Shown: in pieces, positions 22,312-32,121 of the stretch
Layout of the letters: every line of letters begins with the position of its first letter
Position numbering within the stretch: the first letter of the stretch is position 1
Source of the DNA: Stachybotrys elegans
Taxonomy: Eukaryota; Ascomycota; Sordariomycetes; Hypocreales; Stachybotryaceae
Direction: 5' to 3'
Assembly: GCA_020746835.1 (NCBI GenBank)
Contig: JAGPNK010000007.1
Span: 248,001-312,000 of the forward strand
DNA: 64,000 nt
Notes under the pieces: generated by a model
Database searches by the model: none
Seen by the model: the letters and a program-made list of their open reading frames with translations, nothing else
What the model was told of the DNA's origin: nothing
Position numbers and translations under genes: made by a program

Positions 22312-23466
22312 CTAGGACTGGAGGAGAGGCGTCTGCTCATCCGACCTGTGGGGAACATGCCCAGTAATGGGCTCGGGCTCCAGTTCGTTGAGCATTGCCT
22401 TTTCACGCAGCAGCCATCCAAGGCAGATGCCGGCGCCAGGGCCTACGGCAATGGAGGAACCAAGCATGATGAGGGGGACTTCCCAGCCCACCTCAACCAG
22501 AACCCAATAGAGAACAGTGGCGGCTATGAAGAGGAAATCGATCTCAATAAACTTGATGGTTGATCGAGTCATCTCGGCACGGTCATCGGGGGTTGTGAGG
22601 TTCCAGATGACAAAGACGTGGGCCAGAACCGACAAGAGGACGGGAGTGGCGTAGAAGAAGGCCAAGGTTGGAGGGGTGTCCTCGGGATGTACGGTGCGAG
22701 GCTCCGAGGTGCGCAGCTTACCAATGGCGTAGCAGATGATGTGGCGGATGGCTGAAACATAGAGGGGGAAGAAGAGCCAGAGGAGGATGGTGACGTACGA
22801 GTTGAAGGCTAGCATGAGGATGGAGGGTAGAAAGTAGCCCAGCGTAACGGCAACGGGGATAGCAATGGCTTCGGCGTCAGGAATGGAGCGGTCGCGGACC
22901 TGGTAGTGAGCGTCGTGGTGGTCGGCGGGATGAGTGCCACTGGCGGTGGCGGTGGCAGCGGAATTAGCAGTGGGCAGTTGCGGGTCGGCGACCATGTGGT
23001 GCTTGGCGCGTAGCAGGAAGGCCGGGACAATAATGAGCTGCCAGACAGCGGCGCCGCCCACGAGGTTGAAGAGGAGCCATGCCGGGGTGGGATTCCTGAT
23101 GAGGCGGCTGGGGGCGTTGCAGGGCCTAGCGGATTCGAGGGTGCAGACGGTGGACAGGGCACCGACGTAGGCCAGAATGACGGCCATGAGGGCCGTGGTG
23201 CGGTGGGAGTCGAGGGCAGCGTGGAAGAAGCTGGTCAGGCCACAGAGAGGCGTGCCGATGATGGGGATGCGGCTGAGCTGGGGGATGCGAGCGTGCGAGT
23301 GGCACTGCGACCACATCATGGCCACATTGACGTCCGAGTGGAAAAAGAGGGCGACGATGGTGACGAGGGCCAGGACGACGGGCAGGACCATGAGGTAGGG
23401 CAGGGTGACGGCATGGACAGGGGCTCGCCATCGGCGGGCACCAGGCGAGAACATGATGGCGGGCAT
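22312..23466 (-). CDS. Polytopic membrane protein, unknown function
   Basis: A single open frame of 384 codons from the ATG at 23466 (MPAIMFSPGARRWRAPVHAV); a second ATG four codons later is equally possible. About eight hydrophobic segments can be counted, for example LPVVLALVTIVALFF, LLFNLVGGAAVWQLIIVPAF, ILLWLFFPLYVSAI, LAFFYATPVLLSVLAHVFVI and VPLIMLGSSIAVGPGAGICL. A loop of about 40 residues between helices 3 and 4 is rich in Ala/Thr/His. The C-terminus ends DEQTPLLQS, which resembles acidic dileucine-type sorting signals (inference). I recognise no transporter signature or catalytic motif. There are no close neighbours that hint at a role. Confidence 0.65.
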   Translation of the reverse strand: MPAIMFSPGARRWRAPVHAVTLPYLMVLPVVLALVTIVALFFHSDVNVAMMWSQCHSHARIPQLSRIPIIGTPLCGLTSFFHAALDSHRTTALMAVILAYVGALSTVCTLESARPCNAPSRLIRNPTPAWLLFNLVGGAAVWQLIIVPAFLLRAKHHMVADPQLPTANSAATATASGTHPADHHDAHYQVRDRSIPDAEAIAIPVAVTLGYFLPSILMLAFNSYVTILLWLFFPLYVSAIRHIICYAIGKLRTSEPRTVHPEDTPPTLAFFYATPVLLSVLAHVFVIWNLTTPDDRAEMTRSTIKFIEIDFLFIAATVLYWVLVEVGWEVPLIMLGSSIAVGPGAGICLGWLLREKAMLNELEPEPITGHVPHRSDEQTPLLQS

Positions 23467-24205
23467 AAGACGGGGACTAGCGAGCAAGGCCAAGCTGGCT
23501 GAGGCTGGGTCCGAGGCCGAGTCCGAGGCGGAGGTGGGTGAGATCAGGTAAGCAGAAAGACAAATTGCTGATGGCAGACGGACGAATGGACGAATGGGCG
23601 GAGGGACAAGGTCGGAGAGGACGCGACTGGGACGGCACCGGCCGGACGGTGTGAAGCCGAATCCAGGGGGGGCGCAGATGCGGAAGCGGATTGCGGGAAT
23701 GCGAAATGCGGATGCGAGGTGCGACTAGGCGGGCGACGCTGGTTGGCGGGAAAGGCCAGGCGGAACAAGGAGGAAGAAGTTTGAATGGATGGGACGGAAT
23801 CCAAGAGGGAGGTGAGGTCAGAGATGGGAGATTACCCCTGGCCGGGTAGTATAGCCGAGCAGAGGCAGGTGCGTCGCCCTCGTCTAAGGTTCCTACTACT
23901 TATTAGCTCTGTCCGGCCGTAAGGCCATGGAGCATGGAGGTTAGGGGAGTTAAGGAGTTAAGGTCGGAGGAGCAGCGCAGGGCCAGGGGGTCTCCAGGCC
24001 CTACGGCGACATGTCCCGGTGCCTAACTTTACTGCTTGACAGCGCTGTAGGGCCTGGGCTGCCAACTTTGGAACAACTGAATGGATGCGTACGCCCTTGC
24101 TGTCAATTACGGATCATGGTACTCGCTTCGCAACACACTAGCAGCATGGTTGCATCCCACCTTTGCCTTGCTATAGGCCAGTATACGTCGGCAGTATCTT
24201 GTTTC

Positions 24206-24229
24206 GGGGGAGGGGGGGGGGGGGGGGGG
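24206..24229. repeat. Poly-G tract
   Basis: Five G, one A, then about eighteen consecutive G on the plus strand. Such runs are prone to length errors in sequencing and can form G-quadruplexes. Confidence 0.9.
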
Positions 24230-24848
24230 TCAGCAGGAGAGGAGGCTGTGCTGCCAGTTAGGTTGGATTGGATTTAATTAGTAGGCCTGCAGCCCTAAGG
24301 AAAGGATAGTCATAATACATAGTTAGGTGGTCGGTGGGGGGTTCCATTTTGTTTCATCCCTACCGGCGGGCATCACCAATCACCAACCTTGCCAACCCGT
24401 CTGACCGCGTCCGACAGAGCCCTCGACGGGTAGCCAAAAGCCAAAGGCAACGGCAGGGATTCACACATAGGGCTCCGTTGCGCTAATCTGCAAGAGGCAG
24501 CGACCGATCCGAATCCGAGAGCCTTCGGGATCATGGTCAATGCCACCATTCCCAACCAAAATCAACTGCCGCCCAGCTGCACTACCACCCTTTTTTAATT
24601 GTTTTTTTTTTTGCTGCTGGACCTGGGTCTCCATGTCTATCTTGTCGTCTCTTCCCCATACTCGCGGCCCAATCTGGCGGATTCGTCCATGGATGCACCT
24701 CGTAACCTAAGCCTCTTTCATCAGCTTTGGCCCAGTTCGCTGTCACATTAGCACAAAGACGGGCACATAGACGAGCAAGCCTGCACTGCGGTAATAAGCT
24801 ATCGAGCAGATGTAAGTTGGGATTCATTTTTATAAAATATTTTATTGT

Positions 24849-24895
24849 TTTATTATTATTATTCTTCTTCTTCTTCTTCTTCTTCTTCTTCTTTA
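24849..24895. repeat. (TTA)n and (TTC)n microsatellites in T-rich block
   Basis: A short TTA repeat runs directly into about ten copies of TTC, followed by T-rich DNA up to about 24960. Simple repeats in a non-coding region upstream of the bZIP-like gene. Confidence 0.85.
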
Positions 24896-25465
24896 TCTTA
24901 TTTATTTATTATTATTTATTTATAATTTTTTTATATTTGGTTTGTTTTATTTTGTTTATCTTCTTCAGTCCTTTCTTCCAGTGTTGTTCGGTTTTTCTGG
25001 AAGCACCGCGAGCCGCACCAAAGACCAAAGATCCTCTGCCTGCCGCCCATTGGCCGCCTCGCCAGCATCTTCACCTCCGGCCCCGCCCATAACGTTATCT
25101 ATTCCCAGCGCTGCATCGCACCTTCCAAATGACCGACGCCGATTCCATACACACCTGGCAGGCAGTCACTAAATGCACGCCTACACACCTACCTAGAGCA
25201 CACACCTGCCTAGCATACAGGCATCTCATACTAGTAGTCCCTTTTTCTTCTGCACGCAACTGCAGAGGCAGTTATAATCACTCTGATCCCCAGGCCATCA
25301 CGTTGAGAATGGACGTTATAAACTCCGGCCAAGGTGTCGTGCAACCCGCCTCACTCCACTATTCACACTCACCAACCAACTATCTCCTCGCTTTCCTATC
25401 TTTCCTGTCGGCCTATCGCTGCCTATTGTTATAGTTACTCACCTCCCGCCGTCTTGGTCATCACC

Positions 25466-26678
25466 ATGGACACCCAAAGCCCGCCAGACGAGGGCGTCAC
25501 AGCTGTGAGTTCATCTTCCCATCCTCTTCTCCTCTTCTCCCCTTGTCTTTATTTTTCATTATTTAATTTTTTTTACCCCTCATGTTCCTCTTCTTCTCTT
25601 CATCATCTCTTTACCCCCACCTCCCCACGCAACATCTCTGCTGACAAACCCTCAGTCTCGTCGTGAGCGTGGAAAGCTCGCGCAGAGAGAATATCGCAAG
25701 AGGCACGCCAACAAGTTCCGCACTCTCCAGGAGGAGAATAAGCGACTCAAGGATGCCATTTCTCACATCAGCAAGGTCGTGGCAGGCGACGGCCGGACAT
25801 GGCCAGAACTCGAAGTTGCCCTCATTAGAGCATGGGGAGCCGCAGGCGCAACCATGGATGAGCAGGATGACGAAGACCTCGGCCATGCCTTTATGCAGCC
25901 CAACACCGAATCTGTCTCCTCCGCCTCCTCGGGCATCATGGACGCCATGCCAGCCCTGTCCACCTCGCTGCCAGGCCAGATCCCGATGCTGCACTCGCTT
26001 ACCGATGCTCCCGTCATGGCTCCCACCATGGCTCCCAACCCTCACAACCCTCACTGGTCCGACACCTTTCCTCTGCCTCCCGACATGAGTCTCCCGCTGC
26101 AGCTGTCCCAGGGGCTTGCGAACCCGCCTCGGAGCATCTCTGGGTTTCTCGAGTGGATATGCGCAAACTACACAATGGCCCTGTGGCGCGAGACCCGCGC
26201 CGGCGGCTTCACCTCCCGCGTCGAGGACCTCGTCATGCAGAACATGGTCAGCAACTACAGCTCGCTAAGCGACGGCGATCCCATAACCCTCGCCATGGTC
26301 AACCGCCTCGGCTCCTACCACGATAACTACGGCCCCCCACGCATCCAAGGCATAGAAGCCCTGGCAGACCGCTACGACACACTGCGCCTGCAAGCCGTCG
26401 ACACTCTGGCACGCCGCGGGTGGTGGAAGACGCCCAAGGACATTGAGGAGCAGATCCAGAGCATGTCACAGCCCGAGGAGCTGGACCAGATCCAGGCCTG
26501 TATGGATGGCCGGAGCAATGATCCCATCATGACCCTCGCCCTGGCCCGGTTGTACATCGGCATGTGCAGAAACTTTGTCCGATTTCCCGAAGGACCGCGC
26601 TGGAACACCATGTACGTCACGGTAGCCACCGGTCTCTGGAGGCGGGTCATTCGAGGCGAGGGACCCCAGCACGCTTGA
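25466..26678 (+). CDS. Atypical fungal bZIP-like transcription regulator
   Basis: Exons 25466-25504 and 25656-26678 give 353 residues. The 151-nt intron has GTGAGT, branch GCTGAC and CAG. The short first exon encodes MDTQSPPDEGVTA and the second opens directly with a basic region, SRRERGKLAQREYRKRHANK, followed by a leucine-rich coiled segment FRTLQEENKRLKDAISHI. The spacing matches the bZIP N-x7-R signature, but Gly19 stands where the DNA-contacting Asn normally is; Arg27 is kept. A class of fungal bZIP proteins with substitutions at this Asn exists. The remainder is an acidic/Met-Pro-rich segment and a helical C-terminal domain (ISGFLEWICANYTMALWRE, RLYIGMCRNFVRFPEGP) that I do not recognise. 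The downstream neighbour converges on it. Confidence 0.75.
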
Positions 26679-27000
26679 CAATGGTGCCAGGCTTGTGCTG
26701 TGTAGGAGACGTCGACAGAGCCTTTGCGGTACCCCGTGCCGACCGAATACGTGAAGACGACACCAACATATGCGTATCAAGACGTCTCGAGCCCGGAAAT
26801 TTCCAAATCCCTAATGGATCCGCGAGCAGCAAAATGGATCTACAAGACTGTGATCCAACGTATACACGGCAAAGAACAAACAAAGCTCAGATTCTCTCTA
26901 GACGCGATGCAGGCCAGGCACCATACGCAGAGCCGATATTCCAAACCATACAACCCGAAACGCCGACCTTATGCCGTATACGATGCTACCCACGAACCCT
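26679..27000. other. Convergent 3' intergenic region
   Basis: 322 bp between the stop codons of the bZIP-like gene and the hydrolase-CorA gene. Both 3' UTRs should lie here; no gene was seen. Confidence 0.5.
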
Positions 27001-30000
27001 TCATCTCCTCCCTCCCCTTCCCGACTTTGCTCGGCGCACATCTCCAGACGGCGCCGGCTTCTTGTTCACCTCCGGGATCTGATAACCCCTCTCCCTCTCC
27101 AATCTATGTCTCTCCCAGAAATCGCTCGCCTCCTTCTTCAACCGCCCGACGCCTTCCCGCTCCTCGGCTTTGACACCCTGTCTCCTCCCCCTCAACCTCC
27201 TCACGACCACGCGTGCGACAGGGCGCCATAGAAGCGTATACAGCCGCTCGGCAGCGTCGCTGTTGACCTGGCTGACCCACTCTAGAAACTGGCGCACCGT
27301 CGTGCTCCACGCAACCACGAGTGCGCCGACGACGAGCGCCAGACTAGACGGTATCGCAATCGTCGTAATCGTCTGGAGCGTAGGAAAGTTCTCGCCACCC
27401 CATTCCCGCGTGTTCATGCCGAACAAGCCCGTGAAGAAGGTCAGCGGCAAGAAGATGACGGTAAAGGTGGTGAAGATCATGACGCTGCGGCTCTGCGCGC
27501 TGGCGAGGTCGGCGTGGAACCGGCTCAGCCGCACCTCGTCCACCTGCGCCTGTCGCTGCACCATCTGCAGCAGCTTGTCGTAATCATCGCGCGTGCCGCG
27601 GACGCGCTGCGTCATCTCCTCGGCCTGGTGCGCGTATTCCCCGAGGCGCTTCAGCGCCTCCTTGAGGAACTCGCGCCCGTTGACGGTGTGGTCGCGCAGC
27701 TCGGGCCGCATGTATACAGCCTGCATCGAAGCAATCACCTTGGACTGCCTCTCGAACAGATGCAGCAGGATCAGGAGCTCGTCCTCGATATCGCGGAGCT
27801 CCAGCAGCGCAGACGTGTTGCTCCGGTTCTCGCGCTCCGCCCGCCGGCCCTCCTCCTTGTGCCGGGCGCGGATGGACCGCTCCTTGTTCTCCACGGGCTC
27901 AAAGTCGTTGGCCTTGTCCCGGAAGCCCTCTGTGCGGAACGCCTTGAGGGACGACGTGAGCTTCTCGTTCTAGATTTTTTGTGTTGTACAATTAGCGACG
28001 AATACCATGAGAAATACATAATCTACGGAACCACTTACCAAAACGCTGATTGCCTCTTCGAATATGCGAAACACTTCGAGGTCGGGGTGCGAGGAGCGGT
28101 CTAGCAGTACGCTCACGGCGTGTAGGGCCGCTAGGGCTGCGAGGTCGAGTGCGTTCTCGCATTGGCGCGTCAGGTCGACGTTGACTTCGTTGAAGATGCT
28201 GTCCCTGAGGTCGGCCTGCTGGTAAAGGGGGCCCTCGATGGGATCGCTCTCGCGTCGCGGGAAGAATGTCAAGACGGTATCTGCGGGCAGTTGGTACATG
28301 CACTGCGAACGGAGGAGGGTGAATGTCTTACGTGAGTTTATGACCCAGAGCCATAGCTGGTCAACCATCAGAACGTTCCCGTCGAGCAGCCTATCCTCTT
28401 CCTCCTCCTCCTCGGCATGCGCCTCGGAGCTATCGTGGCCCATGAAGCGGTCCCTCCAGCTCCCCGTGCCGCTCCCCGTGCCGCTCCCGCCCCCATCCGA
28501 GGCCGCCCGTCCTGTCGACCCTTCACTGAACAGCCCGCCGTGGTGGCTGGCCCGGCAGCTCCTCTGTTTGGTCAACTTGTACAGCATCTGGTCGTCGTCG
28601 CGGGGCCTTGTATCCCGCAGCGAAGGGTATCCGTACTGGTCGAGCGTGCGGCGGCAGTTGAGCGGGGGGTCGTGCCCGAGATACTCCCAGATGACCTGCA
28701 GCTCCAAGGAATCGCTCTTGGCGACGTATTCGGGGATGGGCCGCGACCGCCCCTGGCGCAGCCGGTCGAGAATCATCTCGCGACGGCGCACGAGGCGCTT
28801 GTACGAGTCGAAGTGCAGATAGGGGAGGAACAGGCACGTGCTGGCCGAGTTGTCCAGGGGCGGGGGCGATATCGATGTCCCTGTCCGAGAGTGGCTGCGC
28901 GGTGACACTGCGAGTCTGTAAGCTACACCAGGCGATGGAGAAAAGTTGCTACGAGCAGACGTACGGGTATGTGAGCTTGTGAAATAGCACCCTGGCTTGG
29001 CAAAGTATGCCCAGTGCTGCGAGTGTCGGCCGCGAGTGTGTCTGGTGGCCCAGAAGTCGTGGTTGTACAGCGGCGAGTAGTCTTTCTTGTGGTATGCCTG
29101 CAGCGTCTCCAGCATTTGCTGCCCATACGTTAGTAATAGAATGAAAATAATACTCCTTATTTGAGACCTCACCTTGACCCACGTCGGGTTGTTGAACGGG
29201 ACATGCATCCACACAAACCTCCGCGTGCTCAGCTTCGGCTTCGCAAACGCCGACGGAACGTCCTCGACAACCACCGTCTCGCTCGTCCTCCTCCCACCAT
29301 CTGCGATAGCCTTGCGAATCGCCACGACCGACTCTGGAAGCATCGGCGATGCCTCTACATCGGCATCCTCGTCCTCGGTGGCGCCGCCCCCGGCGTCGCT
29401 GCGGCTGCGCTGGCTGAAGGGCGGGAAGTCGCGGTACTCGTAGCGCGAGGCGGCGTCGTCGCTGCTGCTGCCGAGGCTGAAGGAGCGGCTGAAGGCGCGG
29501 CGGACACGGGGGCCCAGCGGAGGGGAGAGACGGTCGATGGCGAGGTCCTGCTCGAATTCGGCGCGGAGGAGCGGCGAGGGACGGATGAGCGGGGTGGAGA
29601 AGCGGGTGGGTGGAGATAGTGGCGGGCCCGGGGGAGGCGGGGCGATGCCGGGGACGGCCGGGGCTGATTCCGCGCGCGGCTCCGTCTTCATGTTGACGGG
29701 GCGGAGGACGGGGGAGCTGGGCGGGATGACGGCGATGGATGTCGACGTTGTCATGGTGGGTCTGTCGTGGGCTGTGATGCCGAGGCCCGCGATGGTGGGA
29801 GAGAGCGTAGTCACAGGGAGACGGCCCCTAGCGCGGAGGAAGCGGCTCTCCTCGGGCGGAGCGTCGACTTCGTTCAACCGCTCGCTCAAGCAGCGATCCG
29901 GGCCCTTAGCCAGGAAGTCCTTGAGCGGCAGGCGCGTAGACCACGCGCGGATCGTCGTGACGAGGCTGTCCGGTGTGAGCGGGTCCTCAAAGAACCCGTG

Positions 30001-31126
30001 GACCTCGACGTTGACTTTCTGCTCCAGCCCGAGCGACATGTAAGCGCGTCGCGCGCCGTCCGCCTCGCTCTCCTGCTCCGCGGCGTCGGCGGCGGCGTCG
30101 ATCTGCGTGGCGAGCTGGCCGAGGAAGATGCGCATCGTGTGGACGTTGTGGCGGCCAAAGGAGGCCATGCCGGCGTGGTCGCTCTGCAGGGGGAAGATGC
30201 GCTCCTGGCGCATGCCCAGGATGGCCGACTTGATGGACGTCAGCGGCGCCGTGATGTAGACGTCCGCGCCCGAGGAGAGCCGCGAGTCGATGGTCTCGTA
30301 GAAGGTCCACACGCGCACGTCGCCCGCCATGGACTTGAAGGCGTCGTCGAGGTGCAGCAGCGCCGAGGTCCCGACGCGCAGGTCGTCTGTCAGCGAGGCG
30401 GGGAGCGGCGAGGAGAGGTGCAGCATGGATTGGATGCTGGCGGCGAGGCTGTGCGTTGCGAAATAGCTTGATCCTTGGTGCGGTGTGCCTTTAATCGTCA
30501 GTATCATGGTTTGTTTGATATGGAAAAGGGGGTCTCTTACCGAAGAATGCTACGCCGAAGCAGTCCCTCGCCATATCCTTGTACCGCGCATCTTGAACGG
30601 CCTTGACGAGCGCCATCTTAACGACCAAGCCGCCGAGACTATGCGCAATAAACAGCACGGGTCTCATTCTTGCCCCCTCGCTCTCCCGCAGCGCCGCCAG
30701 CTCTTCCAGCAAGGCATCTGCCAACGCCACGAGTGTCGTCCCCGGCACCACGTCTGGATGCTCATACAGCAAGATCCTCGCGCGATCCGCCTCTCTACGA
30801 ATGCCCTGCCTCACCCACGCAGGCCCGCCCCTCCTCCCTTCGACGTCGAGTGTCCGCCCACCGTCGCGCGTCCATGTATGCAGGCCGCTGGCGCCGGGAC
30901 ATGGTACCGTCAGGACGTCAACGGTGGTCGTGTCATGAGTGAGCGGACCAGACGGATCGAGTGTGAAGCGGAAGGGGATATGTGTGTCGCTTGGCGAGGA
31001 GGAGGAGAGCGGTTTCTCGACTGATTCGAAGGGGAGAGGTGGAGGGGGGTGAGGGCTTGGAGAGCGTGGATGGGCAGCGGGTTTGGCAGAGGGGAGGGCC
31101 CCTATGCCGCCTCTGCGTACTGACAT
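27001..31126 (-). CDS. Alpha/beta-hydrolase (SERAC1/PGAP1-like) fused to a CorA-like transporter domain
   Basis: Exons 31126-30541, 30488-29173, 29118-28039 and 27969-27001 give 1316 residues. Introns of 52, 54 and 69 nt have GTAAGA, GTGAGG and GTAAGT donors, with ACTGAC, ACTAAC and GCTAAT branches. The start is the first ATG, MSVRRGGIGALPSAK. Residues 65-330 look like a serine hydrolase of the SERAC1/PGAP1 type: nucleophile elbow FIAHSLGGLVVKMAL (Ser163), FFGTPHQGSS and a candidate catalytic His in LQSDHAGMASFGR. A long Pro/Ser-rich linker, then about 500 residues including LPYLHFDSYKRLVRRR and YLGHDPPLNCRRTLDQYGYP, precede a CorA-type C-terminus: a long coiled region, a first TM ending in the signature FGMN, and a second TM (IAIPSSLALVVGALVVAW). 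CorA-like proteins move Mg2+; whether this one does is unproven. A further 42-nt in-frame intron at 28923-28964 is possible. Confidence 0.82.
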
Positions 31127-32121
31127 ATCCAGACCAAAATGTAAATGTAGTTTCGTTGGTGATGTTAGTTCAGTGTCTCTCGTTGTGATGTAAGTAGGTG
31201 ATGGCCAGGGGAAAACGCCATCGAATGCAGGAACCAACAAAATCCAAAAGAAGAAAAGCAGGACTACACTACTACCAAGTCAGTAAGAATGAAGAAGAAA
31301 AGTAAAAGAATAAGAGGAGGGAAAAAGGAATGCCCTGCCCTCTTCATTATCAACCGCTGCCTGGTGGATGCATCGATCAACTACGCCGCAGAATGACACC
31401 CCCCTGCCACGGGATCGATCGGCGCCGCGCGCATCTCCCGCTGCCTGCATTACCTGAAAATGGATGTGTAACTGGATATTCCACGAGTTCACGTGCAGGT
31501 AATTCTGCCCATGCTGCTTATTGTTTGCCGAGTCACGACAGAGACAGAGGAGGAGGAGGAGGTAGAATCGGTGACGTAATTTTCTCTATTCTCCGCACAT
31601 ATGGAACAATTTCTGCAGAGCATGGAGTAGCTCGTGATGGTCCTGGTCATTCGCGGACCAGACTCTCTGCCGCGCGTGTGGAAATGTACAGTAATGGATG
31701 TAGGAGGGATGGATGGAGGACGAGATGGATGGACGGCAATTGTGGATGCTGTGGAGGCGGCAGAAACGGGCGGCTGACTCGACCCGTTGGCTGCTCCGCC
31801 ACCCCCAGCCGCACCCTCTGTAAAACCCACCCTGTAACCCCCTGTAGCCCCCTGTAACCTGCCCATCGAAAATGGAAACCACCATCGTGACCGTGGCACA
31901 TGCGCTGCTCATGCTTCTGCCCAATTCTCCTTTCCGTCCTGACCTGGTAATTCTATGCTCGCTGTGCTTTGATTTGACATGACAATGCCCCGTATGCGCG
32001 CAAGTATACCCGCAAAACGACCCAGCTTGAAAATGCAAGTGTAGAAGAAGAAGAAGAAACAACTCCCGAGCCGCCTCCAACGCTCGCCCGCAGAAATGCC
32101 AAAAGAAAAAGAACCAGATTG
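31127..32121. other. Intergenic, about 1 kb
   Basis: The promoter region of the hydrolase-CorA gene plus the 3' flank of the zinc-finger/cupin gene. Holds a GGA repeat at about 31544-31562 and an AAG/GAA repeat at about 32043-32061. No gene or RNA recognised; the overlapping ORFs here are low-complexity. Confidence 0.45.

Larger units (their letters stand above)
23467..25465. other. Intergenic, about 2 kb, with low-complexity tracts
   Basis: The divergent region between the 8-TM gene and the bZIP-like gene. It holds a long G run (24206-24229), a (TTA)n/(TTC)n/T-rich block (about 24840-24960) and GC-rich DNA next to the 8-TM gene. ORFs here are short or translate low-complexity sequence. No RNA gene recognised. 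Confidence 0.5.

Noticed and set aside
28923..28964. 42-nt candidate intron in the hydrolase-CorA gene (GTACGT...TAG)
   Set aside because: Very short, lacks a good branch point, and is frame-neutral; kept as exon but noted.
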